From the NCBI GenBank assembly GCA_903813345.2, contig CAIIXF020000004.1, positions 26,043,985 to 26,107,984 of the forward strand: DNA of 64,000 nt, given 5' to 3'. Origin of the DNA: Owenia fusiformis. Taxonomy: Eukaryota; Annelida; Polychaeta; Sabellida; Oweniidae. The position numbers and the translations under genes are program-made. Within the stretch, counting starts at the first letter, position 1. The number at the start of each line of letters is the position of its first letter. This document shows, piece by piece, positions 19,348 to 34,300 of this stretch. Under the pieces are notes generated by a model, which was given only the letters and a program-made list of their open reading frames with translations, did no database searches and had not been told where the DNA came from.

Positions 19348-22300
19348 GTAAGTGTTTCTCAGTTCTTTTCATTCCTTGATAATATGTTTACCGAAAAAAG
19401 GTCTGTGAATCTTTGTTTTTATATTTATTAACATAAGGCCTTTGTTCTGAAGCTTTTAAGGGTAAGTACGCTATAACACTGACATCTGAACGTATCTTCT
19501 TAACGTATCTTCTTAATATTATACTTTTCATAATTGAGAAAATGATATGACAAATTTGTGATATTAGAAAAGTAAAGATGTTCTTTTGTCACAGTCAGCC
19601 AACTAAGTTAAGATATGCTAATTTTGTCAGACAAAGTCAAACTGAGTTAAGATGAACTAATATCATTTTTTTCACACTCAGCCAACTAAGTTAACATGTG
19701 CTAATATCATTTTTTCACACTCAGCCAACTAAGTTAAGATGTGCTAATATCATTTTTTCACACTCAGCCAACTAAGTTAAGATGTGCTAAATAGAGGATA
19801 TCCTATGATTTATGAGTGATATGTTTTTTATCCACGAATGGATATGATATCTGCACGAGCGAGCGTACTGAGAGAGTGCAGATATCAATATCCATGAATG
19901 GATTAAAATCATATCACGTGTAAATCATAGGATGTTCTTTTTATTCCATAGTTAAAGTCATCATCAGAATCGTCGGAAATTAAGTTATTTAATTCGAATT
20001 TTCCAAATGATCCGGCGACGTTAACACTTAGCCTCGTTTTGAGTCTGAAGTAGCAAAAATCCATAAACCATCGCATACGGCGCCGTATGTCATGGCTAAA
20101 AAAACGTATGCTATGGTTAAGTGAAATTTTGTCAAAAATATCATATTTTACCACTGATTACAAAAATACCGTTTTTATTTTCACATGTTATCCAATGAAT
20201 ATCATGCTAACTATGGAATAATATTATTTCTTTCACACTCAGCCAACTAAGTTAAGATGCACTAATATCATTTTTTTCAAATTCAGTCAACTAAGTTAAG
20301 ATATGCTAATTTTGTCAAACCAATTCAAACTAAGTTAAGATGTGCTAATATTATTTTTTCACACTCAATCAACTAATTAAAGATGTGCTAATATCATTTT
20401 TTCACACTCAGCCAACTAAGTTAAGATATGCTAATTTTATCACACCAAGTCAAACTTAGTTAAGATGCGCTTATATTATTTTGTTACACTCAGCAAACTA
20501 GTGAAACTTGTGAAAGTACAAAATAAAAATGAAACATTTATTGATCCTTTTCTTTTTCCCTTTGAAGATGATACTGCTGAGAAAGACACGATTCGCGATG
20601 GCGTTCAAGCATGGGAGGATAAAACCTGTGCCACGTTTCAAGAGGTCGGCTCGTCACCTGCACCTGGGATCACCTTCTTTTCAGGAAGCGGGTAAGATTA
20701 AAAGATATATAATCTACGCATCGGGATCAGATAGAAGATATATATACAGGGTGGGCCAAAAAACGCCACTTTTTTCAAGACACCACAACTTTTTTATTTT
20801 CCAACCTATATAACCCTAGGGAACGTTGTGACCGGAGAAAGAAATCACTAATTTTCGAACTGATATAGGTTGTTATGTATCAAATCTTCTAGATTTACCA
20901 CAATAAAGTACGTCCCTTCTTTTAAGGAAGCGGGTAAGATGAAAAGATATATAATTTACGTATCGGGGATCAGATAGAATATATATATATACAGGGTGGG
21001 CCAAAAAACGCCACCTTTTTTTCAAGACACTACAACTTTTTTATTTTCCAACCTATATAGGGAACGTTGTGACCGGGGAAAGAAATCACTAATTTTCGAA
21101 TTGATATAGGTTGTTATGTATCAAATCTTCTAGATTTACCACAATAAAGTACGTCCCTTCTTTTAAGGAAGCGGGTAAGATGAAAAGATATATAATCTAC
21201 GCATCGGGATCAGATAGAAGATATATATACAGGGTGGGCCAAAAAACGCCACTTTTTTCAAGACACCACAACTTTTTTATTTTCCAACCTATATAACCCT
21301 AGGGAACGTTGTGACCGGAGAAAGAAATCACTAATTTTCGAACTGATATAGGTTGTTATGTATCAAATCTTCTAGATTTACCACAATAAAGTACGTCCCT
21401 TCTTTTAAGGAAGCGGGTAAGATGAAAAGATATATAATTTACGTATCGGGGATCAGATAGAATATATATATATACAGGGCGGGCCAAAAAACGCCACCTT
21501 TTTTTCAAGACACCACAACTTTTTTATTTTCCAACCTATATAACCCTAGGGAACGTTGTGACCGGGGAAAGAAATCACTAATTTTCGAATTGATATAGGT
21601 TGTTATGTATCAAATCTTCTAGATTTACCACAATAAAGTACGTCCCTTCTTTTAAGGAAGCGGGTAAGATGAAAAGATATATAATCTACGCATCGGGATC
21701 AGATAGAAGATATATATACAGGGTGGGCCAAAAAACGCCACTTTTTTCAAGACACCACAACTTTTTTATTTTCCAACCTATATAACCCTAGGGAACGTTG
21801 TGACCGGAGAAAGAAATCACTAATTTTCGAACTGATATAGGTTGTTATGTATCAAATCTTCTAGATTTACCACAATAAAGTACGTCCCTTCTTTTAAGGA
21901 AGCGGGTAAGATGAAAAGATATATAATTTACGTATCGGGGATCAGATAGAATATATATATACAGGGTGGGCCAAAAAACGCCACCTTTTTTTCAAGACAC
22001 CACAACTTTTTTATTTTCCAACCTATATAACCCTAGGGAACGTTGTGACCGGGGAAAGAAATCACTAATTTTCGAATTGATATAGGTTGTTATGTATCAA
22101 ATCTTCTAGATTTACCACAATAAAGCACGCACACCTGTTATAACGGTTGACATGGTTATTGTTTACCAATTATCATATAATATCTGAAACACTCGACGAA
22201 GGGACCGGTTGCAGTTTTTATAACTGCCTCTCAATGAAAAAATATAAATTCACCTGATATTTTAAAATCAATGTACTGGTTTAATTATTACATATACTGT

Positions 22301-25300
22301 TTGCATTAGAATCTTGTTGACATTTATTCAGCACCGTGGTTGTATTGATGAATCGGCCACCTCGGTCAGTATTCAACCATGAAATGTAGAATAGGCGTTA
22401 ATGCCATATCAAATGTTTGTTTAAGTGTCTGTCAAAATCCATTTGCTCCCTTTGCATTCCTCCATCTTATCTTAATATATTATTTATCAATGAAATACAG
22501 TGTTATCTTCACATTACAAAGTAGTGTGACTTTTGGTAAGTGTAAGAGCTGCTTTGGAGAATTTTTCTATAGCCATTTTGTAGGAAAAATTATAAAAAAT
22601 GTATGATCTTTTTAATTTAAGACCTGAATCGCCCTCAAATTTCATATTTGCACATCTGCTAAAAATACCATTTGTGCCATATTGTGAAATCATTTAGTTT
22701 TAGGTCCTTTCAGATCATGGTGTATTTTCGTTATATTTGTGATAATCGATGGAAACCAATGGGCAGAATAATGTTATGATGATATCCCCATGTTAAGTCA
22801 ATGATGTACATCCCAATGTTAAGTCATGATCAATACATCCTTGCTGAACCAAATGACCCCCGATCGCAGCCTATAAATGTATGTCCAAACAGTTAAATAT
22901 TTTCCAAAGTATTATTTATTATTGTATTTACTCCAAATACAGCTATTTTGACCATATTGCGTGTATTTTATTTGGATACCCAAATCATGGGACAAATAAA
23001 GGTTTTAGTATCTCATACAAGACAATCTCAATCCATTGACACAATTTTCAAATATGCATTTTATTTGCATATACCCAATTATGGAATACATTAGGGTTGT
23101 GCTACCTGTATCTCAGTCATTTTAGATCATTAGATAAATTATGATTGCATCATGCGGGACTTTGGATATCATTCCTTTAATGGTAATTGATATAAATATA
23201 ATAATACAAATGCATGTATTGTGAAAATAGTTTGTTAAATTATGTTGAGGAAAATTGTATTTTGTTTGACATTTAAGGCGTCGTTTAATTTCAGATGTTA
23301 CTCTCTAGTTGGTGTGTCAAGCGGGAGTAGTGGTAATAGGGTATCCTTGGAGATTCCAGGCTGTGTATATGTGAGCACTTTTTAACATGTTATAAGCTTT
23401 GTGCCCTTCTTTCTCTACTGGTAACGATTTGACTTGTATGTAAGATGGCTGAGGATTTGTCAATCTCGAACATAACCCCTAATCTCATTACTATCCCTAA
23501 AGACTAACCAAAACCCCAAACCATTGACAATGTTGAGTATATACAATTGAAATTCATTAAACCATATTTAATGTGTCTGAGATCAAGTTTATCTAATTTA
23601 AAAAATATTCTCTCGATAACTTTTGTCGTAGCGTATCAAAGTATGATTTTAAGGGTCATGTGCATATCATATAATTGAAGATAGATCTGATAATACATAA
23701 AATATAGCCACATGTATGTGTGTTCTCACTGTGTATATTTTACTTGCAGAAAGATGTGATAATACACAAAATATAAAATTCTACGGGTCATTATTGTGCA
23801 TATCATAATTTGAGATAGATCTGATAATACATAAAATATAGCCACATGTATGTGTGTTCTCACTGTGTATATTTTACTTGCAGAAAGATGTGATAATACA
23901 CAAAATATAAAATTCTACGGGTCATTATTGTGCATATCATAATTTGAGATAGATCTGATAATACATAAAATATAGCCACATGTATGTGTGTTCTCACTGT
24001 GTATATTTTACTTGCAGAAAGATGTGATAATACACAAAATATAAAATTCTACGGGTCATTATTGTGCATATCATAATTTGAGATAGATCTGATAATACAT
24101 AAAATATAGCCACATGTATGTGTGTTCTCACTGTGTATATTTTACTTGCAGAAAGATGTGATAATACACAAAATATAAAATTCTACGGGTCATTATTGTG
24201 CATATCATAATTGAAGATAGATTTGATAATACATAAAATATAGCCACATGTATGTGTGTTCTCAATGTGTATATTTAACTTGCAGAAAGATATGAAAATA
24301 CACAAAATATAAAACTCTACTGGTCATTATTGTGCATATCATAATTGAAGATAGATCTGATAATACATAAAATGTAACTCTATGGTTTCTTAATGAAAAA
24401 ACTATACTTGCAAAACGATGGGATAATACATGGAATATTACTCTATGGGTAATCAATTTAATTGTAGGAAAGCACGGTAATACACGAAATAGGTCACTCC
24501 TTGGGCTTCCTTCATACCCAATCACGTCCGGATAGGGACTTCTATGTAACTGTGAATGAAGAAAACGTTCAAACTGACATGATTGCGAACTACAATAAAT
24601 CACCTTGGGAGAGGTTTGCGTTGTATAATTTGGAGTATGATTTTGCCTCTGAGATGCATTATAGCAGGGGGGTGAGTAGTATTCTAAGACAAATGTCTCA
24701 ACAGCTGAACTGTGAATTTGAGAAAACTCAAGCAGCTAATGCGTCTCGAACTAATAACCTCATGATTACGGCGATAGCGCAGGCCCGTAGCCAGGATTTG
24801 CCAAGGGGGAGGTTCACTTTTTGAAAAATTCCAGGGGTGTGTCCCAAATGGCCAAAATCACTTCAAAAGTGCTCAGAATGGTGAAAAACAGCATGATTTT
24901 AAAATATTGTTTGGCCAGGGGGGACCCATGGACCCCCTTCCCCCGGCTGCGGGCCTGTAGCGTCTTGCTTATCTCTGTTTAGACAATGCAAGGAGTTGAG
25001 ACATTGATTGCAATTTTATTTTTATTCCAGAAACGTGCAACCTCTACTTGTATACAATCTTAAACAATTATTAATATGTTTATTGAAGTGTATAAGTACA
25101 ACTTTTAAGAGTGGAAAATACTTTTTTCGTTCTATCAACCTAACACTTTTTTCTTATTAGACATTTTCAATAGGAAGTCCCGTAACTAACCCAACAATGG
25201 ACGCCGTTAATCCTTTGTACAATGGAAACATTGGTAGCAGCGATGGCATTTCCTATATAGACGCAAAGATGTTTAACATTCACTACTGTAGTGGTAAGGT

Positions 25301-28300
25301 TTAGATTTAGGTTTTCATGTCTAATAACAAAATGTCAAAAGTTACAAATGTCATATGTTTGACTTATTTTTTATAATGAACCACTTACCCGTAAAGCAAG
25401 ACATTAATGCGGCATATAAAGAAATCAGAAAATTATGTTATTGGTTGGAATTCTTCTGCATGTGTTCTGTCACGAACGTTCCAGTATATAGAACACATCA
25501 ATCAAAAGCATTTTATATTAGAGTAGAAGTAGATGAGTGTAGAGCAAGTGGAAATGGGAAACATTAACAGTTGGTTAAACCGTTTTATATATAGTTAATG
25601 TATATAAAAAAATTGAAACCCTTTGCATAAAACTTCGATTTTCCCTTTTGAGGTTCGCTCTTTAATCAATATTTTCCCACGATACATTTCGTTTAGATAT
25701 TTGCGTGACCCGAAAGTTCTATATTAATCTTACTACGCAAAGGACAGGTGGCGGTAAACCCCTCTTTTAGCCCCCCTACAAAACAAGTATATATTGACAT
25801 GGAGTTGAAGAGGAAGTATGACTCATTACTTAAAATGTGATTTCTGAGAGTTTTGACATTTGACCTTGACACTAGGGTGGTTTAAAGGTCAACTTTGAGA
25901 GTTGCTATTTTTGTCAAAATTTGACTGTTTCTAATCCAAGAAATGAGAGCAATTGGCTTTATTTTGATTGTGACTGATAAAAAGACATGTGAATAGAAAT
26001 AATTTTTTTTTTAAATAAATTATCACGGGCAATTACCTGAAAATCTTGAGAATAAATACCGATATCGGCATTTTTAGGGGTACTAAATTTTCTTGTTTCA
26101 AAAAATGAATGTTCTCGTTGCCTTTTGAGACTCTAACAGTATCCTAAGCATGTTTTAAGAGTTGGGATGTGATTATTATTTTAAATGCCCATGGGCAATT
26201 AGGATAAAATGACTGAAATTAAATGCACACAAGGGCACTTCAAAAAGAATGGATTTTCTTTTTTCAATTGCTTCTCGCCAGTTTTCTAACATGTTTGCCA
26301 TATTCTAAATAGTTATAGGGTCACTTTTACTAAATGCCCATTGGCATTTGGCATTATATTTGGCGTTTGAAATTAAAATGTTTGAATGTACACTTACTTT
26401 TAAAGTTATTTGCCAATTTGCAGTTTCCATATTTGAAACACAAATAATTCAGAGAAATCCCCTCTCAATATATATCATAAAATATAAGGCAGCATAATGT
26501 ATGAATGGCATGACACTCAAAGGATTGCCTAAAATAATTTCTACTTATTCCCTATTTAGAAAAGCATTTAGGCCATTCAAAGATTTTCTAATAATAATGT
26601 CACTAAATTCTATGTTTTCATAAACAAAATGTCCCCATGTACTCTCTACTTGTAATATATATAAATGACAAAGGGAATTGTGATCTTGGATTATATTGTA
26701 GCGAAATGAGTTCCAAGATTTTGATTAAATACTACATGTATGTAAACTTCATTAACAAGGTCATCTGAACTCAAGAGGTGTGTTACTTGCTTTGGCACAA
26801 TGTGTTATTGCATTTTCACTCTTAAATAATATATAAAACCCTTTAAATAAATGAAGGTTTTGTAGTTTTTAATATAAGGCTCTTCATCAGAATGCCAACA
26901 TATAATTAATTTTGGATGGCCTAATCTGTACATGCAGTTATGTAGTGTACATGTATGCCCAGGTTAGCAGCCATATTGAAAACATAAACCAGTCAGCCTT
27001 ATTTTCATCACAAAAGTTAAGTTTTAGTGGTGAGCCCAAACTCCCACAAAAATGATATTTGCAGAGAAGCTACTTTACGGTCTCTGCATTATACAGTTTC
27101 AATATATTTTTTGTGGGAGTGTGGGCTGACAGTTAACTTTTCAATGAAAGGGAATGAGCACCATGCTAAAACTTGATAACAAAGTGAACGAAAAATGACA
27201 ATGTTTTCTAGATTTGCATAGGTAAACTACATATATCGCTAGATTTTGTCAATTTTCTTCTCCGAATACTTGTATGCCATATGTTCCATATATTAAATTC
27301 TATATAATGATAAGTTTTGATATTATTTTGATGGTAAACATAATGTGTACCCATATTCAGACAGCCTTGTGATAGGGGTTCTTACTGCCAATTTTTCAAA
27401 GAAACGGACAACTTATGCCACTTTTTGAAATCGCACATCTCAAGAAGAAAGGTTTATCTACAACTTGCAATTGGTTTTAAAAGTAAATGGAAGAATGAGT
27501 TTTTCAGAAAAAAGTCTAAGTGGACCAATAGTCTGTTAAATGGACCTGTTCTTTGTTTTTACACCCGAACGCTAAATAAAACAATGACACCATTGGAAGT
27601 ACTCATGTTCCTTGTCATTGCTTCAATGGTCAGTATACCAAGTATAATCAAGAAAACCTTGTACAATGAACAACAAAATTCGGAAACGAGTACTATAGAT
27701 TTGCTTTTTGACACTGAACCGATTGACCTAGATAATATCGACGCGTATTCTTTGGTGGTCAACTGCTTAGTTGTTTTTGAGTTTTCAACGTAACTCTGTG
27801 ATGCAATTTAAAGATGAGTACTTTAATTCTGGTGTTGCATCGATGTTGCAGTTTGTAGTGCGGTAAGATTGGAAATAAGGAATTCTGAATTTGCTCCTCC
27901 GCGAACTGCATCATGGGAAATATTTTGACATTATAAGGAAAATCTTTCGCGTCTCCTCTTTTGAAGAGGAAATTAAGGATACTATAATTGAACAGACCTT
28001 CTTGTCCACTAAGCAAATCTGTTAATAAGTTGATAAGGCGGAAGACATTACATAAACTGTAATTTCTGATAATTTATAAAGTAACTTCTGGTACTTTATT
28101 CAGGGTGAGCCAAAAAAGGAGTTTAGTGTCAAATATTTAGTATAATCAAACCTTGTCTAATGTCCCTTAATTCCACGAAGTTTTGGTAACGATTTTATAG
28201 CAATTTTAGAAAGCATGCTATAAAATATCGGCGTCGCTTCTATTCTGGAGACTATCATTAACGTTTCGGGCGTAGTTTTATTTACTACACGAGCACGGAC

Positions 28301-31300
28301 ACTTTGATGGCTCCATCTTTCCCTTTATCTCTTGTTTGAATGTTTCATGGGTTGTCGGTATAGATTAACTAAGCCCAAAAATAAATATTTCTTAGGATTT
28401 ATGCCCAATGGATGTGGCAAATTTCGGCATATTAAGCATATATGTTTCTTAAATGGCCATAAACTCGGGACCAGTGGAGACCAATAAACCTTAAAAAAAA
28501 GAAAAGACTATTTGACAAGGTTCAATTATGCTAAATACAATTGTACACCCATGTTATATAACTGGGTTATTAACATTTGTTTGGGTCACCTTTTTGGCTC
28601 ACCCTGTATAAATGGGTTACCTGTTTTTTGGTTAGCTGAATGTCCCGGCTATTCATCGTTATACTGGAAAGACTGTCTACATGGAGGGTACAGAGATCCT
28701 AATGACTGCTCAGTCTGTAGATGTCCTGATGGATGGAGTGGGCCAACATGTAGCGACGTTTCTCCACCAGGATCGGGTAAAACCTCAATCTTAATTTCCA
28801 CATTTTTCTATTTATTCAGGAGTCAATGCAATCTCCTTACTTTTCTTTCAGACCAATCGTACCTCCATCGTTCTCTCATGCACATCTTTAATAGGGATAA
28901 AATGTGACCTATTTTAAAAATACACATTTTCGTGTCTCTTACATGATAATTGTATGACTTAGTACTAAATATATATTTTTGATATAACATTAATATTTTA
29001 TAAGACGGAGATTTAGTCCCAGATATTGGTATTAGGTGCGATAATGTCAGGAAGAAGCGGAACATAAGATCTTGTCAATTCTATACAAAGCTATCACTTT
29101 AGCATTCACACCATTCTAAAGTTCTAATATCGTTCACAAATGTCAAGAGTTCTAAACTGTTCAGCTCATTTTATATGTTCTTAGCACAAAAAAGATTTTC
29201 ATCAAATTCTCAAAGTCACACTTCACAAACACAGTCAGTTCACGTTCTCGATGTTTAAGGCTTTCTATCATCATATTGATTAACTAAAAAGTTTGTTTGA
29301 GGTCGTGTAATTATTTCTTTAAACTATAGAATATTAAATTTAATATTATTTTTTCTTTTTCGAATACGTTTTTCTAATTTTGGCCAAACACTAAGTTTTG
29401 AAATGCCTGTAACTTTTTCTCATTTGTGAGTTGAACCATGATACTTGGCAAATCAATGTAACATTGGATATATGACACATACTATGGGGACATAGGTGCA
29501 TGCCTGTCTAGGGGGGGAGGGGCATACTTTCGGGACACCCTGTATATCAAATGTGAAACTAACATTGAATTTTGAGCCATTTGTGACACCATACTGGCAG
29601 AACATAAAAAGATCTATGAATATCAAATGCAGCATATTAAAACCGTTGATTTGGCAAATTCTATGATGTTTAATAATACGTTTGTTTTGGCTAAGTTTCA
29701 AAGCATATGAAAATTACAGAAAATTTATTTGTTTTTTGATATTTGAATTTAATTTATTTTGATCTATTGAAAACTATTTTAAATTATTGGATTAAAATCG
29801 ATCATTTTTACGATCTATATGAATTACTATTTATTTATATTTCGTATGATATAAAAGTGACTGCCATTGAAGGAAGTACAGAATTTTTTGTGATTGATAT
29901 TCTGTCCATTGACATGTTCCCGAGGCTGCAGGCCGAGGGAATGTGCCAGTGGACAGGATATGCTAAACGGAACATTTCCCGAAAAAATTACAGGCACTTT
30001 TTGTTTTTATATACCACATAGTATGCACTCTGTAAACAAAAACAAAATGAGAATTATTTTAATTCCAACAGTTAATGCTTATGGGTTCTTAAAGGCATTT
30101 AAAGACGTTTTGCCATTCAACTCTTATAATCCCTGCAAGAGGGGTGATAAAGATACTTATGGCTGGTCACATAAATTAACCATTGATTAGTACGTTTGTT
30201 TTCCTATTAGCAGCGATTTAGGACTTTCCAGGGAATTAATTCATCTATTTTATATCATGTGACCATGAATAAGCCAATGAGCATCTAGAATACATAAAGG
30301 GTATATAATATTTCATCATAATAGTTAATAAAATATATATTTATATTATTCTATATTTATTTTAAATAGGAACCTGTGGTGGTGAAATAGATGTTACAGA
30401 TTCCGGATTTTTATCTAATCCTGATTTCGGAAGTTCGTACAGCCAAGGCAGCGATTGCACCTGGCTGCTAAAAGTAGGACTTTAAAACATGAATCTTTCC
30501 AAATATGTCTCTTCCTATAAATTAGTAATAACCAAATTCACGGGGGTAAAGCAGACCCGATGATGCAATGAGCTTGCTCGGCGGTATCATGACTGTGTAA
30601 CGGGTCGTGATGTATAAGTGAGGTCGGCGGTAGGTTCAAACAACGCGGATCCTCAAAGCATGTGCTCATGGTATCATTGTGGCTTAACACCCGTGAAATT
30701 ATAAACTCGGATCATGATAAGCTGAGGCCCAGGAATACGTTAAAAATGTTTAAAAAGTCCGCTAGTGTACTGAGTTGTTAATGCGTGGCGTATACATTAT
30801 ACTATCTTTTACTTAGATTACTTACATGTATAAGAATAAGTCAGATTTTTATAAGCTTAATGGATAAGAATAAGACCGATTTTTTTTATAAATGACAGTA
30901 TACCCGGGCCTCAGATGATAAGCTTAACTTAAAACGCAATGCCATCCAGTAAAACTGATGTGGGATAAACTTATTATGACAAATGCGTGTAGGATTTGGT
31001 GTTAAGCCTTTCCAAACAATGGCTTTTTTTCATTGCATCTAGGCCCCAGCAGGAAGCCAGATCCGAATAAATTTTGTTGAAGATTTTGGTATAGAATACT
31101 CTACTGGTAATACATGTTCAAGGGATTGGGTTGAAATACGTTATTACAGTCTCGACTACGTTGGACCAAGGTTAGTCAGATGATACACTCCCCTTCATAA
31201 GTTTAGCAATCGGGAAATCTTCTTTTGGGTAATATCAAAGGCATACATTTTTACTGAATTTACTAACTAAATGAGGGACGAAATTAAGATTCAAATTTGA

Positions 31301-34300
31301 TAAGCTTTGATATCCAATGAACTCTTGTTCCAACTCTTGGTTGCCAAACAAATGAAAGGGAGTATATACTTGTTTATATAAAGGAACGGTGGTGGAGATC
31401 AATGTCACAACTACAGTATTTCTTTGCACTCCCTAATTTGGCAAATCATAAAATAATTAAAGGCAGGGCTCGTTCATCGTTGTCACTCTAATAGTAATAG
31501 GCATAATAGTAGTCACGCTCATAATGACATTTACGCTTATAATAGTAGTCACACTCATAATGACATTTACGCTTATAATAGTAGTCACGCTCATAATGAC
31601 ATTTACGCTTATAATAGTAGTCACGCTCATAATGACATTTACGCTTATAATAGTAGTCACGCTCATAATGACATTTACGCTTATAATAGTAGTCACGCTC
31701 ATAATGACATTTACGCTTATAATAGTAGTCACACTCATAATGACATTTACGCTTATAATAGTAGTCACACTCATAATGACATTTACGCTTATAATAGTAG
31801 TCACACTCATAATGACATTTACGCTTATAATAGTAGTCACACTCATAATGACATTTACGCTTATAATAGTAGTCACGCTCATAATGACATTTACGCTTAT
31901 AATAGTAGTCACGCTCATAATGACATTTACGCTTATAAAAGCCGAGATCATAATAATAGTTACACTTTTATTAGTGGCCACGCTCATAATAATAGTTACA
32001 CTTTTATTAGTGGCCACGCTCATAATAAAAGTTACACTTTTATAAGTAGTCCCGCTCATAATAGTCTTGCAATACATTTCTCTGCCTTTGTCTTTAGAAT
32101 AACTTAAACTGATTCTTTTGTAGTCAGATTATCGCCAGTATGTCTCGAGATAAGTTTATTTGGACCATAAGACTTGATCGAAGCAGGAATCGTGTCCAAC
32201 AAATAACACTCTCACTCATCCATCCATACATATATCACTATACTTTACCTTACATTTAGTGTTCATAAGCAACCAATTTGACTTGATAGTAATGATTATG
32301 TTATTTGTTTTTATTTGTCTGTTCCTTATGAATGGTTTATCGGAAGACTGTTAAATGTTAATAAGGTACTTGCAAAAATATACGAAACAATACAATTAGA
32401 CAAACAGAGTATCTTATGCATTTCTAGGGGCTAGGTCTACTAGAGTGATATACTACATAAGGACTTTCTTTCTTTTATATATAAATATATAATAAAATAA
32501 TCAACAACAAAGGCAGATAAATTATTCCAATATGTTTCTTTATTTAAAAATCTTATATAAATAATATTTTTATATATTCCTAATGAAAAAATATTATATA
32601 TATTCCTAATGCTTATTTACTGCAGTCAACTCCCTGAATATATTCAGGTAACTGAGTATTACCTAATCCATTCGAACAAGAAGTCTAATATATTTTACGA
32701 AGACTCCCCATAAAGTGAGGGGAGCTCTTCATACAAGAACATGTGAAAACCGTTCACGTGACCGAAAGTCCGCCAACTCGAAAACTATGTAATGAACTAA
32801 ACTATAATATATTTTTAGATCCACTACATATACAAAGTATATTATTGATGTTTGGTGTACTTTATTATATTATCGTTGTGCTTCTGGTACAAGATATATA
32901 TGTCTGTATGTACATATGTGACACTATAAACTGTATAAATTAAACTATATTTTTTCAGATTCTGTGGAAATACCGTGCCAACCGAAGTTATTGAATCTTT
33001 GAATGGAGAATTAATGGTTCTATTTAGGGCTAACGATGATAATCCGAATCCTAACAATGGTTTTAAGATACAATACATGCTCGTTCCAGGTAATCCATTT
33101 AAATCTAAAAATAACAATGCGGAAAACAATAGTTGGTTGTTAGCTCTATCGGCAAAAAAAGAATTGTTTCAAAACAATATGAAAGGTCTGAATCAAAATG
33201 TTAATAAGTAATTTGCACTAGAAAAGTAATAAGAAATGATATGATATTAAACTCTTACCTACTTACCAATATATCGGAGGTCCTACCGCACCCTAGGTTA
33301 CATTGTTTAACTCAGCCAAACATGATAGAGTCAACAAAAAGTTCTAAAAGCAAGCACAATTAATGTCCTCATCTGTTTATATAAATAATATTCTTACAAT
33401 TGAAAATGGATTCTAGCAATACTCTCCCACGTGACTTTAGATGTTGAGACTCGATCAACTCAGACTCAAGTCTCAGCTTCTTGTGAGAAAATGACGAAGC
33501 ATGGGGATGCAATTCATGTTATGATATCTTACCTTAGATATCAGAAGAACTCATGTTGATCGAGCTCCAACAAGTCGATTTATGTGGGAGAATATTTCTA
33601 GAATTCATTTCCAATAGTAGGAACAGGGATTCTTAAACAAGACATTAAAACTTATCTAAGGCCTTTTTGAATTTTTGGGTTAGTACTATGACGGTGAAGG
33701 CAGAAATGTAGGCCCATGGCATTCCTTAAAAACCTGTGATTTTTTCCAAAATACGCCACTGTTGGTTTCTATGGTATAGGTTCCCACTTGGGCAAGTTTA
33801 TTACGCATTGGCTGTCATCTTAGAATAGTAGCAAACCCGACTAACAATAAATGGACGCTGGTATCTCGAAAAGTTAACTGACTCAATTTATGTTCTTAAA
33901 ATGCAAATTAAATGAAATGAAGTGAAGCAATATATTTTAATCTTTAAGTTTCATACACTAATTATGAAGACATTTCTTACACGCCTTTATGAAAACGATT
34001 GTATAATTGTTTTTAAAGCTGTATTTGTATTGGTACATGTGCTCTTTGAGAGACAAAAGCAAGGGGAACAAAACTGAATAGATTTGTTGTTGGCCATATT
34101 ATGTGATGACGTGAATTCATTATAAACTAAAGTCGAGTTCATGAATCTGTAAAGTACTTTAAAGTTGGAAAATAAGAAAATGATATTGTGTCAACCGCAA
34201 ATCTATCGATGTGTTTCTTTGTGAGTTAAATTTTCTCTGTGAGTTACATTTTCTCTGTGAGTTACATTTTTTGTGAGTTACATTTTCTCTGTGAGTTACA

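Larger units (their letters stand above)
19592..20500 (+). repeat. About 43-bp tandem repeat in intron 1, interrupted by two MITEs
   Basis: Units of the form CTCAGCCAACTAAGTTAAGA + TGTGCTAATATCATTTTTTC occur at 19592-19786 and again at 20229-20500. The gap holds a foldback and a MITE. The array appears to have been split by their insertion. Confidence 0.8.

Noticed and set aside
27425-27793. 122-residue open frame in intron 5 as an alternative exon
   Set aside because: It has hydrophobic patches but no domain, and no flanking splice sites in a phase that would keep the astacin reading frame.
30545-30640. tRNA-like sequence in intron 7
   Set aside because: GAGCTTGCTCGG and GGTTCAAAC resemble A and B boxes, but acceptor and anticodon stems do not form.
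31457-32077. Two long open frames (Met/Thr/Ile/Val repeats) on opposite strands
   Set aside because: They arise from a 36-bp minisatellite without stops in an intron and show no start context or non-repeat domain.
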